From CAMYLR01 sp039590215 (GTDB taxonomy: Bacteria > Gemmatimonadota > Gemmatimonadetes > JACCXV01 > JAHWKZ01), in the NCBI GenBank assembly GCA_039590215.1, contig JBDHFX010000005.1, forward strand, positions 1-32,764: 32,764 nt of DNA, given 5' to 3'. Position numbers and translations under genes: made by a program. Under the pieces are notes generated by a model. It was not told the origin of the DNA and ran no database searches. It worked only from the letters and a program-made list of their open reading frames with translations. Shown in pieces: positions 1 through 8,620 of the stretch. How positions within the stretch are numbered: the first letter of the stretch is position 1; every line of letters begins with the position of its first letter.

Positions 1-197
1 CCGGCCGCCGCCAACACCGCCGTTAGGTTCTCCAGCACCTGGAGCGTCTGGCCTTCGATCGTCTCCTTGAGCGTTCCGTCGCTTGCGTCCAACCCGATCT
101 GGCCGGCGGTGAACACCCAGTCGCCGGCGACTACCGCCTGACTGTACGGACCGATCGCTCCCGGTGCGGTTGAAGCGGTTACGGACGTGTTCGACAT
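1..197 (-). CDS. RidA/YjgF family deaminase, N-terminal part (cut by window edge)
   Basis: Reading the minus strand from ATG at 197 gives about 65 residues beginning MSNTSVTASTAPGAIGPYSQ, followed by AVVAGDWVFTAGQIG. The IGPYSQAV...VFTAGQIG pattern is the N-terminal signature of the RidA (YjgF/YER057c/UK114) family. These small cytosolic trimers hydrolyse reactive enamine/imine intermediates released by PLP enzymes. The catalytic arginine region lies beyond the window, so deaminase activity cannot be confirmed. A strong Shine-Dalgarno (GAGGAGGG) sits just upstream of the ATG. The gene follows fhs in the same direction after 25 nt, so co-transcription is likely. The family call is firm; substrate and paralogue type are open. 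Confidence 0.88.
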   Translation of the reverse strand, partial: MSNTSVTASTAPGAIGPYSQAVVAGDWVFTAGQIGLDASDGTLKETIEGQTLQVLENLTAVLAAA

Positions 198-222
198 GGG
201 ATCCCTCCTCTCGATCGCCGAA

Positions 223-1887
223 TCAGAAAAGACCGTGAACGGTGCCGTCCGAGTCCACCCGCATCGCCTCGGCTGCCGGATGTCGGGGCAAACCAGGCAT
301 GATCATGATATCACCCGTGGCAACGACCAAGAATCCAGCCCCGGCCGATGGTCGCACGTCGGTTACCGAGATCTGGAAGTCGCTGGGTCGGCCGAGTAGC
401 GTCGGGTTGTCCGACAGCGAGTACTGCGTCTTAGCTACGCACACCGGTAACGCACCCAGACCGACGTCCTGCAGCCGCTCGATGCTCCGCTCAGCAGCCC
501 TGCTGTACTCGACCCCATCGGCGCCATAGACCCGTTTCGTGATCGTTTCGATCTTCCGCTTAATCGGCCATTCAACTGGATACAGCGGCTCGAATTGAGC
601 CTCGCCGCTTTCGGCTGTCTCCACCACACGGGTTGCTAGATCGAGGCCGCCGTCACCGCCGTCCGCGTGGACGGTCGCCCGGGCGGCGGGCACACGCAGG
701 TGATCACAGAAAACCTCAACGCGGGCCAACTCGCTCTCGGTGTCGGTGGCAAACACGTTGATCGCTACCACAGCGGGGACATGAAAGCCGGCGACGATAT
801 CCAAGTGCGCCGCGAGATTGGTAAGGCCTACCTCGAGCGCGGTGAGGTCTTCTTTGGCAAGCGAGTCAACGGCCGCGCCACCGCTCCGCTTCAGTGCTCG
901 GATCGTGGCCACGATGACGACCGCATCGGGCTTGAGCTCTCCGTAGCGACACTTGATGTCGAAGAACTTCTCGGCCCCAAGATCGGAACCAAACCCGGCT
1001 TCGGTTACACAGTACTCCCCGAGCGCCAAGCCCATTCGCGTCGCCAGTAAGGAATTACAGCCGTGCGCGATGTTGGCGAACGGGCCCCCGTGAATGAAGG
1101 CCGGTGTCCCCTCGAGTGTCTGCACCAGATTGGGGTTGAGCGCCTGGCTCAGCAGCAGGGTCATCGCGCCGGCCGCGTCGAGGCTCCGCGCGCGCACCGG
1201 CTCGCCATCGTAGGTGTATCCAATGACGATATCACCCACCCGGCGTTCCAGATCCTCGAGGCTATCGGCCAGGCAGAGGATCGCCATGACCTCGCTGGCG
1301 ACGGTAATCAGGAACCCGTCCTCGCGCGGCACTCCGTGGGTTCGACCTCCCAACCCAACCACGATCCCGCGCAATGCACGATCGTTCATGTCCACCGCTC
1401 GCCGCCACAAGATCTGTCGCGGGTCCAAACCAAGCGCATTACCGAAGTGGAGGTGATTGTCGATCATCGCGGCCAGCAGATTGTTGGCCGCGCCGACGGC
1501 GTGGATGTCACCGGTAAAGTGGAGGTTGATCTCCTCCATGGGGACCACTTGTGAGTATCCACCGCCCGCCGCTCCACCCTTGATCCCCATGCACGGCCCT
1601 AGGGACGGCTCGCGCAGACAGAGAACGGTCCTTTTTTGCAACCGATTCATGGCTTGGGCCAGCCCGACCGAGACCGTCGACTTGCCCTCTCCGGCCGACG
1701 TCGGCGAGATGGCGGTCACCAGGACCAGCCGACCCTTGGCTGACCGCTCCGCCAGGGCTTCGAGTCTGACCTTGGCGATGTGATGGCCATAGGGCTCGAT
1801 CTCGGCGGACAGGAGCCCCAGCTCTGAGGCGATGTCGGTAATAGGCTCCAAGGTTGCAGCTTGGGCGATTTGAATATCGGATTTCAT
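223..1887 (-). CDS. fhs: Formate--tetrahydrofolate ligase
   Basis: ATP-dependent ligase joining formate and tetrahydrofolate to make 10-formyl-THF for one-carbon metabolism; cytosolic, normally a homotetramer. The 554-residue product has the normal family length. The family P-loop TSAGEGKST is at about residues 63-71, followed by the REPSLGP, MGIKGGAAGGGY and INLHFTGD motifs, and a central IHGGPFANIAHGCNS segment that is nearly invariant in the family. The ATG at 1887 has a GAGG Shine-Dalgarno a few bases upstream. The stop of the phosphate transporter gene lies only 6 nt upstream, so fhs may be read through from the pit genes, although no functional link is obvious. No other folate gene is in view, so whether it works in assimilation or in formate release cannot be judged here. 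Confidence 0.96.
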   Translation of the reverse strand: MKSDIQIAQAATLEPITDIASELGLLSAEIEPYGHHIAKVRLEALAERSAKGRLVLVTAISPTSAGEGKSTVSVGLAQAMNRLQKRTVLCLREPSLGPCMGIKGGAAGGGYSQVVPMEEINLHFTGDIHAVGAANNLLAAMIDNHLHFGNALGLDPRQILWRRAVDMNDRALRGIVVGLGGRTHGVPREDGFLITVASEVMAILCLADSLEDLERRVGDIVIGYTYDGEPVRARSLDAAGAMTLLLSQALNPNLVQTLEGTPAFIHGGPFANIAHGCNSLLATRMGLALGEYCVTEAGFGSDLGAEKFFDIKCRYGELKPDAVVIVATIRALKRSGGAAVDSLAKEDLTALEVGLTNLAAHLDIVAGFHVPAVVAINVFATDTESELARVEVFCDHLRVPAARATVHADGGDGGLDLATRVVETAESGEAQFEPLYPVEWPIKRKIETITKRVYGADGVEYSRAAERSIERLQDVGLGALPVCVAKTQYSLSDNPTLLGRPSDFQISVTDVRPSAGAGFLVVATGDIMIMPGLPRHPAAEAMRVDSDGTVHGLF

Positions 1888-1893
1888 CTGGCC

Positions 1894-3123
1894 TCACCCG
1901 AATAGGTACTTGAGAGCGTAGAACGCGACCACGGAAACCGATCCCGCGGCTGGAATCGTGATGATCCAGCTCGTCGCTATGTTGCGAATCACACGCAGGT
2001 TAAGCGCGGCCAGCCCGCGGGCAAACCCCACGCCGATGACCGCTCCGACAAGCGTGTGGGTGGTGGAGATCGGCAGGCCGAGCCGCGACGCCGCGAGCAC
2101 GGTGGTGGCAGCTCCAAACTCAGCCGAGAATCCGCGCGTCGGCGTCATGCTTGTAATCTGGTGGCCGATCGTTCCGATGACCTTGTATCCGTAGGTTGCC
2201 AACCCGATCACGATCCCGACGCCTCCCATGACGAGGATCCAAATCGGCACCGGGGCCTTGGCGGCTAGCGTGCCTTCCTGATAGACCTGCAGGATGCCCG
2301 CCAAGGGACCGATCGCATTCGCGACGTCGTTCGCCCCGTGGGCGAACGCGACATAGGCGGCGGTGATGATCTGCAATCCAGCGAACAGCCGTTCGACAGC
2401 GACGACCGAGAAGCCGGTCGGTCGACGCCGGCGCTTGAGCCAAACCCGCATCGAAAGCCCCAGGACGCCACCGATCGCGAGGCACACCGGCCCGGCGGCA
2501 GAAAACGAAAGATCCAAATTCAGGTTCTTGAGGCCCTTGTAGAGGATCGACAGGCTAAGCGTGAATCCAACTACTGCGACGAGAAGAGGTGCCCATCGAA
2601 CCGTGGCATCATACGGGCTATCGGCCAGGATGATCTTGCGACTGATGAACGTGAAAGTCAGGAATGCTATCAGGCCGCCACAAAGTGGCGACACGACCCA
2701 CGACAGAACGATCGACGCCATCGTCCCCCAGTTGACGTTCCCCCAACCCACCGCGATGATGCCAAAACCAACAACTGCGCCCACGATCGAATGCGTAGTT
2801 GACACCGGGAGACCGAGGACCGTCGCGATCAGAAGCCAGATCGCCGCTCCGAGCAACGCCGCTGCCATCCCGAACATGAAGATCTCGGGAGTATCGGTGA
2901 ACAACTCGGGCGCTAGGATTCCACCCTTGATCGTCGACGTAACGTGAGCCCCGACCAGTATCGCACCAGCAGACTCGAACACCGCCGCCACCAGGATCGC
3001 TTGCTTGAGCGTCAGCGCTCCTGATCCCACGCTTGTGCCCATAGCGTTGGCGACATCGTTGGCGCCGATGTTCCAGGCCATAAAAAGGCCTATGGCAAGC
3101 GCCAGCAGGATAAAGATCAGCAA
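1894..3123 (-). CDS. PiT-family inorganic phosphate transporter
   Basis: Low-affinity inner-membrane phosphate (metal-phosphate) symporter of the PiT/PHO4 family; 409 residues, nearly all hydrophobic. The family's internal duplication is visible: GANDVANAMGTSVGSGALT near residue 20 and HGANDVANAIGPLAG in the second half. Each half also carries a partner motif (GLPVSTTHSIVGA and GLPISTTHTLVGAVIG). I take the TTG at 3123 as start because GGAGG lies 6 nt upstream; the next ATG would begin at MAWNIGAND and remove part of the first helix. It follows the DUF47 gene by 13 nt, the usual pit/DUF47 pairing. Whether the coupling ion is H+ or Na+ cannot be read from the sequence. Confidence 0.94.
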   Translation of the reverse strand: MLIFILLALAIGLFMAWNIGANDVANAMGTSVGSGALTLKQAILVAAVFESAGAILVGAHVTSTIKGGILAPELFTDTPEIFMFGMAAALLGAAIWLLIATVLGLPVSTTHSIVGAVVGFGIIAVGWGNVNWGTMASIVLSWVVSPLCGGLIAFLTFTFISRKIILADSPYDATVRWAPLLVAVVGFTLSLSILYKGLKNLNLDLSFSAAGPVCLAIGGVLGLSMRVWLKRRRRPTGFSVVAVERLFAGLQIITAAYVAFAHGANDVANAIGPLAGILQVYQEGTLAAKAPVPIWILVMGGVGIVIGLATYGYKVIGTIGHQITSMTPTRGFSAEFGAATTVLAASRLGLPISTTHTLVGAVIGVGFARGLAALNLRVIRNIATSWIITIPAAGSVSVVAFYALKYLFG

Positions 3124-3136
3124 GTCCGCCTCCGGA

Positions 3137-3781
3137 CTACTGGTTGGACAGCATCATGTCCAGGCTGTCCCCGGTGTTCTCTGCGTGGTTGGCGATCTCT
3201 CCCAGGAGCCGGAAGAGTTTCATGGTGAACAGATGACGCGACACCTGCGTTTGGACCTTGTCGGCCTCGTATTCGCCCTGATTGACCTGCGCGATCTGCT
3301 CACTTACTCGCTCCGCGCCCTTGCCACCGAACACGGACTCTTGCAAGCGTTCCAACTCGCTGGCGGCTTTGACGAGCAGATCGCTTGTTTCGATGACCTT
3401 GTCTGTGAGTAGCAGGATCTCGTCGTGCAGTGCGGCCGGAATATCGGTGCGTCGGATCGTCAGCAGGACCGCTATGTCCTCGGCTGTGTCCGCTATCGCG
3501 TCTTGTTCCTTGAGGTACTTGAGCATGTCGGCACGATTGACCGGCAGGTAAAGCGACTTCGGAAGGTGGGTTCGAATCTCACGCTTGATGTCGTCGGCCT
3601 CGTGCTCGAGGTCCGAGATCCGGTCGTAAAGCCGCTCGACCTCCTCGTAGTCTCCTCGCAGAAAAGCCTCGATTAGCGGTTTCACCTCCCGAACGCACTC
3701 GTGAACCTTCTGAGTGTGGCGGACGAGTGGTCCGAACGGCGAGCGTCCAAACAGCTCGGCGATGGCGTGAACTGTTTTCAC
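3137..3781 (-). CDS. DUF47 / PhoU-like phosphate transport accessory protein
   Basis: A 214-residue, mostly helical, soluble protein of the DUF47 (TIGR00153, PhoU-like) family, typically encoded next to PiT transporters and thought to modulate them. Visible family features are FGRSPFGPLVRH near the N-terminus, the acidic helix ISDLEHEADDIKREIRTHLPKS and the second helical bundle NRADMLKYLKEQDAIADTAED. The repeated E/D-rich helices are the presumed metal-binding sites of PhoU-like folds. The GTG at 3781 is chosen because AGGAG lies 5 nt upstream. It is the first gene of the pit-fhs-ridA run, so the promoter should lie at 3782-3845, where an inverted repeat is found. A regulatory rather than transport role is inferred from the family. 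Confidence 0.9.
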   Translation of the reverse strand: MKTVHAIAELFGRSPFGPLVRHTQKVHECVREVKPLIEAFLRGDYEEVERLYDRISDLEHEADDIKREIRTHLPKSLYLPVNRADMLKYLKEQDAIADTAEDIAVLLTIRRTDIPAALHDEILLLTDKVIETSDLLVKAASELERLQESVFGGKGAERVSEQIAQVNQGEYEADKVQTQVSRHLFTMKLFRLLGEIANHAENTGDSLDMMLSNQ

Positions 3782-3802
3782 CTCATCTCCTTTCCGCGCG
3801 CG

Positions 3803-3838
3803 GTATCGGAAAACCTAGGCATACCGCCCAGCCGATAC
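3803..3838 (-). promoter_or_regulatory. Inverted repeat between tatD and the DUF47-PiT genes
   Basis: GTATCGG (3803-3809) and CCGATAC (3832-3838) are perfect 7-nt inverted arms separated by 22 nt. They lie in the only spacer (3782-3845) between the tatD stop and the DUF47 start. The dyad could be an operator, a leader hairpin for DUF47, or part of transcription termination upstream; there is no T-run to favour a terminator. It does not resemble a Pho box that I know. Confidence 0.3.
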
Positions 3839-3845
3839 AAGTTCG

Positions 3846-4634
3846 CTAATCCCGCCGCGCAAGACGATAAAAGGCGAACCCGTTGCGTCGTGTTCGATCC
3901 GCCACGCGACCCACGTCGGCACCGCGCAACTCCGCCAGCGCGACCACCGTCTCGACCACGTAGGCCGGTTCGTTACGTCGGCCTCGGTGAGGAATGGGCG
4001 CCAGGTACGGCGCGTCGGTTTCGGCCAGCAACCGCTCCTCGGGGACCCTCGGTACGAGCTCGGCGGCCGGAAACGATCGAAACGTAATCATGCCCGAGAA
4101 CGAAACGTAGTACCCGCGCTCGACACCACAATCAAGCATCCGCTTCGAGCTGCTGAAGCAATGCAGGACGACGCAGCTCGGGGCGATGTCCGACTCGGCC
4201 AGCACCGCCAGCGTGTCGTCCTCGGCCTCGCGAGAGTGGACGACCACCGGAAGATCCCTCTCGCAGGCCAACCCCAACTGTTCGGCAAACGCACGGCGCT
4301 GCACCTCCCGTGGGCTATTGTCGTAGTGGTAGTCGAGCCCGATCTCGCCGACCGCAACCGCACCCGCATCGAGCATCCGCTCGACCGCCTGCTTGGTGCC
4401 CGGTTCCCAAGCCGAGGCTTCGTGTGGATGCAGCCCCGCGGTGAACCAGAGCCCAGGATCGGTGGCCTCGCAGGTCAGCGCTCTCGCTTGCTCTGCGTCG
4501 GCCGGGTTTGACGCGATCGCGACGATCTCCGAGACTCCAGCCGCCCGCGCGCGCGCGAGCACTGCAGCCAGGTCGTCGGAGAATGCCGGATCCTGGAGAT
4601 GACAGTGAGTGTCGAAGTAGGCCGGCGCCGTCAC
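3846..4634 (-). CDS. tatD: TatD-family metal-dependent hydrolase
   Basis: A 262-residue TIM-barrel amidohydrolase of the TatD family, acting as a metal-dependent DNase (3'-5' exonuclease in characterised members). Expected ligands are all visible: the HxH in DTHCHLQDP (about residues 10 and 12), Glu in GEIGLDYHYD, His in VVVHSRE, His in VLHCFSS and Asp in ETDAPYLAP. I place the start at GTG 4634, whose bases overlap the secF stop as GTGA. This gives a protein starting directly at VTAPAYFDTHCH, as in the family; an upstream ATG at 4715 would add 27 unrelated residues read inside secF. It is the last gene of the alr-to-tatD run. The exact substrate is inferred only from family membership. Confidence 0.92.
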   Translation of the reverse strand: MTAPAYFDTHCHLQDPAFSDDLAAVLARARAAGVSEIVAIASNPADAEQARALTCEATDPGLWFTAGLHPHEASAWEPGTKQAVERMLDAGAVAVGEIGLDYHYDNSPREVQRRAFAEQLGLACERDLPVVVHSREAEDDTLAVLAESDIAPSCVVLHCFSSSKRMLDCGVERGYYVSFSGMITFRSFPAAELVPRVPEERLLAETDAPYLAPIPHRGRRNEPAYVVETVVALAELRGADVGRVADRTRRNGFAFYRLARRD

Positions 4635-5596
4635 GCCCGCGATGCGGTCTGAGGCTTCTTCTTGGTCTTTGATGGCGGAGTCGTGCCCCCCCGATCTTCG
4701 ATCCAACGCTTCCACTCGACCAGCAGCGGCGCACCGACGAAAATCGACGAGTACGTTCCAATAATGATGCCTATCAGCAGTGCAAACGCGAAATCATGGA
4801 TCACGCCGCCACCCATGAAGAACAGGAACAGAACGACGATCAGCGTTGTTCCGGACGTGATGACCGTCCTGGACAAAGTCTGGTTGACAGCAGTATTGAC
4901 GACCGTCTCATAAGGCTCGCGCCGCATCGATCGAAGATCCTCACGAATACGGTCGAACACCACGATGGTGTCGTTGAGCGAGTAGCCGATGATCGTCAGG
5001 AAACCGGCCACCACCGCCAGCGAGATCTCCTTGTCGGTCAGCGAGAAGGCACCGATCGACAGGATCACATCGTGAAGCGTCGCGATCACCGCGGCGACAC
5101 CGAACTTGGGCTCGAATCGGATGGCGATGTAAATCAGAATGAGAATCAAGGCATAGAGGATAGCGCGCGCCGACTGGCCCTTGAGCTCGGCCCCGATCTT
5201 TGGCCCCACCGCTTCGGTGCGAACGACGGTGAACGACTGATCCTGTAGCTCGGGGGACTGTCTCAGCTCGGCTTCGATCCGTCGACCGAAGTTCTCCTCC
5301 TCTCCGGGCGGCACCTGAGCTCGAATCACGACATCGGACGGATCGCCAAAACGCTGCACCTCACTCGACGTGAGCCCCGGTAGCGATGCAAGCACGCTAC
5401 GCAACGTTCCAACCTCAACGGGTTGTTCGAAATCGAGTTGTATCAGCGTCCCGCCGGTGAAGTCAATCGAGTACCGCAGCCCGCCACGCATCGCAATCGA
5501 AGCGGTCACTACCAAGATCGCAATGGACGAGATCACGAATGCGATCCGGCGCCATCGCATGAAAGGGTAGTTCGCGTTCTTGAACAGCCAGAACAC
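4631..5596 (-). CDS. secF: Protein translocase subunit SecF
   Basis: Inner-membrane RND-type subunit that works with SecD to pull exported proteins out of the SecYEG channel using the proton-motive force. The 321-residue product shows the SecF pattern: an N-terminal helix, the periplasmic entry motif YSIDFTGGTLIQLDF (about residues 42-56), a small periplasmic domain, then a five-helix bundle with GYSLNDTIVVFDRIRE (about 204-219) and the conserved NQTLSRTVITSGTTL loop. A basic tail (PSKTKKKPQ) ends the protein in the cytoplasm. The gene starts 2 nt after secD ends and its stop overlaps tatD by 4 nt, so tight translational coupling is likely. Confidence 0.96.
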   Translation of the reverse strand: MFWLFKNANYPFMRWRRIAFVISSIAILVVTASIAMRGGLRYSIDFTGGTLIQLDFEQPVEVGTLRSVLASLPGLTSSEVQRFGDPSDVVIRAQVPPGEEENFGRRIEAELRQSPELQDQSFTVVRTEAVGPKIGAELKGQSARAILYALILILIYIAIRFEPKFGVAAVIATLHDVILSIGAFSLTDKEISLAVVAGFLTIIGYSLNDTIVVFDRIREDLRSMRREPYETVVNTAVNQTLSRTVITSGTTLIVVLFLFFMGGGVIHDFAFALLIGIIIGTYSSIFVGAPLLVEWKRWIEDRGGTTPPSKTKKKPQTASRA

Positions 5597-5598
5597 AG

Positions 5599-7317
5599 TC
5601 AGATACTGAGGCGACTTGCGGTCGCCCGTTGGGTCCAGGTTTCAAACACCGTTCGCGTAACGAACACGGCGGTGAAGATCGATGCAAGGATTCCGATCGA
5701 GAGGACCACCGCAAACCCCTTGACCGGGCCGGTGCCGAACTGGAACAGGACCGCAGCCGCGATCAACGTCGTGATCTGAGCATCCAGGATCGTCACCAGC
5801 GCGCGGTCGTAGCCGGCATCTATCGCGGCCCGAACAGACTTTCCCAAGTCGAGCTCCTCTCGGATTCGTTCGAACACGAGCACGTTGGCGTCGACCGCCA
5901 TACCCACGGTCAGGATCAAACCGGCGATTCCAGGCAGCGTCAGCGTCGCGCCGAACGCCGCCAAGGCCGCCAGGATGAGCACGATGTTAAACACCAACGC
6001 CAGGTTCGCGACCAACCCCGAGACCCGGTAGTAGACGATCATAAACAGCGCCACAACGGCAAGTCCGAGCAGCCCGGCGCGACGCCCGCGTTCGATCGAG
6101 TCCGCGCCTAACGACGGCCCAACGGTGCGCTCCTCGATGATCTCGAGTGGGGCCGGCAGTGCACCCGCCCGGAGCACAATGGCAATGTCACGAGCCTCTT
6201 CGATCGAGTCAAAACCCTCGATCTGGGCCCGTCCGCCGGTGATCCGCTGCCGAATGTTGGGCGCCATCCGGACCACGTTGTCGAGCACGATCCCCAACCG
6301 TTCGTTGACGTGCCGACCGGTCACATCGCCGAACGTCGACGCCCCTTCGCCGGTCATCTCGAGCGTCACTATCGGCTGGCTGACGAACTGAGGGTCGAAA
6401 CCCGCGGCGGCGGTGGCGATCGCCTCGCCGGTCATCTCGGGCTCCTTGACAACTAAGAACAGAGTCCGATACGTGCGACCGTCGGCGAACGTTCTCGACT
6501 GACCCGACCAGAGCCACTCATACCGGTCATCGACAGCTGCCATCGCGATTGAGTCAGCCAGCAATGCCCGAAGGGTCGGAACGTCGTTCTCCTCGACCAG
6601 CAGATTGAACTTATCGGCGCCTACTTGCTCGGTCTGCAGGAGCGCCGAGAAACGCCCGTCATCAGTGCCGTCCTGAGCTACAACCGCGTCGGATTCGTCC
6701 TGCTCGAAGAGCTCTTCCAGCGTTTGGGTGTCCTCCGATTCCGCAGCGACTGTATCTGAGACTGCCGCTTCGGTCGATGGCTCGATGTCGGTGTCACTTT
6801 CAGGAGGTGATTGCGGCGACACTCGACCGGCGAGTCCTCGGTCGACGGCTCGAATCTGATCCGTCACCAGTGCACCTTCGGCGATCAGCTGGAACTCCAG
6901 GAACGCAGTCCGTTGGACGAGGTCCTTGGCCCGCGTTTCGTCCTGGATCCCGGGCAGCTCGACGATAATGCGATCGTCCCCGATCTTCTGAATCAGCGGC
7001 TCCGAGACGCCGAATTGGTCGACTCGATTGCGAATGATCTCGAGCGCCCGATCGACGGCGTCGCGTCGCTCATCCCCAGTGAACGCCCGCTCGCTGTCGT
7101 CAAGCTCGAGGACAAGGTGCATTCCCCCTTGCAGGTCGAGGCCGAGCTTGACCGCGGAGCCCTTGAGTTCCTCAAAACCACTGGGATCGTCTTGCTCGAG
7201 CGCCTGGCGTTCTTGGGTCGGCATCGAGTAGAACCGGACGGTGGGCCACAAGTACGAGAGTCCGGCCAAAACCGCGACTCCCACGATCGCCCACCGGATC
7301 TTGAGTCTATGCCGCAT
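5599..7317 (-). CDS. secD: Protein translocase subunit SecD
   Basis: Partner of SecF in post-translocational protein export. The 572-residue protein has an N-terminal helix, the GLDLQGGMHLVLELD motif near residues 59-73, a periplasmic P1 domain, and a C-terminal five-helix bundle with GMAVDANVLVFERIREEL (about 472-489) and DAQITTLIAA. Between the two P1 halves, about residues 165-222 form a low-complexity stretch rich in Asp, Glu, Ser and Thr with few hydrophobics, not present in the E. coli type and probably disordered in the periplasm. ATG 7317 has a GAGGG Shine-Dalgarno immediately upstream, itself preceded by a stable hairpin. SecF follows after 2 nt. Confidence 0.96.
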   Translation of the reverse strand: MRHRLKIRWAIVGVAVLAGLSYLWPTVRFYSMPTQERQALEQDDPSGFEELKGSAVKLGLDLQGGMHLVLELDDSERAFTGDERRDAVDRALEIIRNRVDQFGVSEPLIQKIGDDRIIVELPGIQDETRAKDLVQRTAFLEFQLIAEGALVTDQIRAVDRGLAGRVSPQSPPESDTDIEPSTEAAVSDTVAAESEDTQTLEELFEQDESDAVVAQDGTDDGRFSALLQTEQVGADKFNLLVEENDVPTLRALLADSIAMAAVDDRYEWLWSGQSRTFADGRTYRTLFLVVKEPEMTGEAIATAAAGFDPQFVSQPIVTLEMTGEGASTFGDVTGRHVNERLGIVLDNVVRMAPNIRQRITGGRAQIEGFDSIEEARDIAIVLRAGALPAPLEIIEERTVGPSLGADSIERGRRAGLLGLAVVALFMIVYYRVSGLVANLALVFNIVLILAALAAFGATLTLPGIAGLILTVGMAVDANVLVFERIREELDLGKSVRAAIDAGYDRALVTILDAQITTLIAAAVLFQFGTGPVKGFAVVLSIGILASIFTAVFVTRTVFETWTQRATASRLSI

Positions 7318-7328
7318 TGTCCCTCACG

Positions 7329-7346
7329 CACCCCGTTCGCGGGGTG
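7329..7346 (-). promoter_or_regulatory. UUCG-like tetraloop hairpin just upstream of secD
   Basis: CACCCCG (7329-7335) and CGGGGTG (7340-7346) form a perfect 7-bp stem around a 4-nt loop. On the transcribed minus strand it reads CACCCCG-CGAA-CGGGGTG, and its 3' arm ends a few bases before the secD GAGGG Shine-Dalgarno. There is no U-run after it, so a simple terminator is unlikely. An intercistronic processing or stabilising hairpin, or a control on SecD translation, fits better. The rest of the spacer (7347-7402) shows nothing definite. Confidence 0.45.
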
Positions 7347-7402
7347 ATGCCACACGCCGAATTGCTGTTGGTAGAGTGGAGGGCGAAGAGCACAAAATTA
7401 GG

Positions 7403-8620
7403 CTACGACCGCCTTCGCCGCCACTGCTCAAACGCGCCGATCCCGAAGCCCAGCCGCACGTAGCGCTCGGTCAACCCGATATCGTCGAGCGAACCGCGGC
7501 GACCGTATTCGAAGAGCACGTCAACCCGACTGCGGGCCCCGAACTGCCGACTGTGGCCAAGGCTAAACGTCCACTCGTTCACGTTTTGGTCGTCGATCGT
7601 TATCGGCAACTGTCGCCACCGCATGCCGAACCGTATCGGGGCCCCGGACCCGATGAGAAGCCGCCGCTCCGCAGGCGTGTACTCGACCCCACCACCGTAC
7701 TCGAGAAAATCGGCTGTATCCGATTGGGGCACGCCGTCTATCTCGAACTCTTCCCAACCCGAACGGCGAAATACGCCGGCCACCCGGAGCTGGTCGCCAA
7801 GTTGGGCCGACGCCTCCACCGAGAATGCATTCGGCAGACTGATATCGGTTTCACGCTGAAACTCGACTTCTTCGAGTGTTTCGGTGATCTCACTCGAAAT
7901 CGTCGGTCGCAATCGGTACCCGATGCCGACGCGCGTGCCCTGGCCGAACTGTTGCTCGACTCCAAGGGTAACCCCCAGACCGTCGAAGTCGCGTGACAAG
8001 CTGTCGCTGGTGGTCGCCAACACGCCTCCCAAATCTGGCCTCTCCACCGAGCGAATCGTCTCTCTCGACCCCAGATAGATGTCAAACGACGCGCCTATGT
8101 TGGTCCGTCCATTAACTGCGTACGACAGTCCCGGCGCCAGAACGAACAGCCCACCCTCAGAGTCGAACGCTACGGGCAGGGTGTCTCCTTCAAAAACGAC
8201 CGTGGACTCGAGTGCCGCATCGAAGTCGACGAACTGATAGTACCCAATGGAGAAGACGGTGCTATACCAAGCGGGAAACACCGCTTGACCCATCGGAAAA
8301 ACAACATCATCGGAGCTGTGCGACACTTCGGAATTCTCGACTGTGGAGTCCTGGCCCAATAGTGATAGGTAGAAACCAGCCCGCTCGGCACGCGCCACGA
8401 GGGCCGGGTTCTCGAGCGAAAAGAGATCCTCGGGTAACCCCACTGTAACCCCACCCATCCCGCGCGCGCGCATGCTTTCGCCACTAGCGGGAAGGCCAAA
8501 AGCGCTCAGGTTGAAAACGCTCTCTTGCGCCGCGAGCGGTGCCGTCGCGGCTACGCTCGCGAGCGCGAAACCGATCAGACACGGTCGCACACGAGGCCAG
8601 CGACTCACGGAGCGCCTCAT
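7403..8620 (-). CDS. Predicted outer-membrane beta-barrel protein, function unknown
   Basis: A 405-residue exported protein. A basic N-terminus, a hydrophobic core (LIGFALASVAATAPLAA) and then QES mark a signal peptide, with Gln at the presumed mature N-terminus. The mature part opens with LPASGESMRARGMGGV and LFSLENPALVA, which resembles the N-terminus of FadL/PorV-like and other 'conserved OM protein' barrels (G-A-R-x-x-G-M-G, N-P-A-x). The rest alternates short amphipathic strands and ends in aromatic/basic strands, as expected for a barrel. Start ATG 8620 overlaps the stop of the lipoprotein gene as ATGA, so the two are probably made together. Transport of hydrophobic substrates would be a guess; I assign only the location. 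Confidence 0.72.
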   Translation of the reverse strand: MRRSVSRWPRVRPCLIGFALASVAATAPLAAQESVFNLSAFGLPASGESMRARGMGGVTVGLPEDLFSLENPALVARAERAGFYLSLLGQDSTVENSEVSHSSDDVVFPMGQAVFPAWYSTVFSIGYYQFVDFDAALESTVVFEGDTLPVAFDSEGGLFVLAPGLSYAVNGRTNIGASFDIYLGSRETIRSVERPDLGGVLATTSDSLSRDFDGLGVTLGVEQQFGQGTRVGIGYRLRPTISSEITETLEEVEFQRETDISLPNAFSVEASAQLGDQLRVAGVFRRSGWEEFEIDGVPQSDTADFLEYGGGVEYTPAERRLLIGSGAPIRFGMRWRQLPITIDDQNVNEWTFSLGHSRQFGARSRVDVLFEYGRRGSLDDIGLTERYVRLGFGIGAFEQWRRRRS

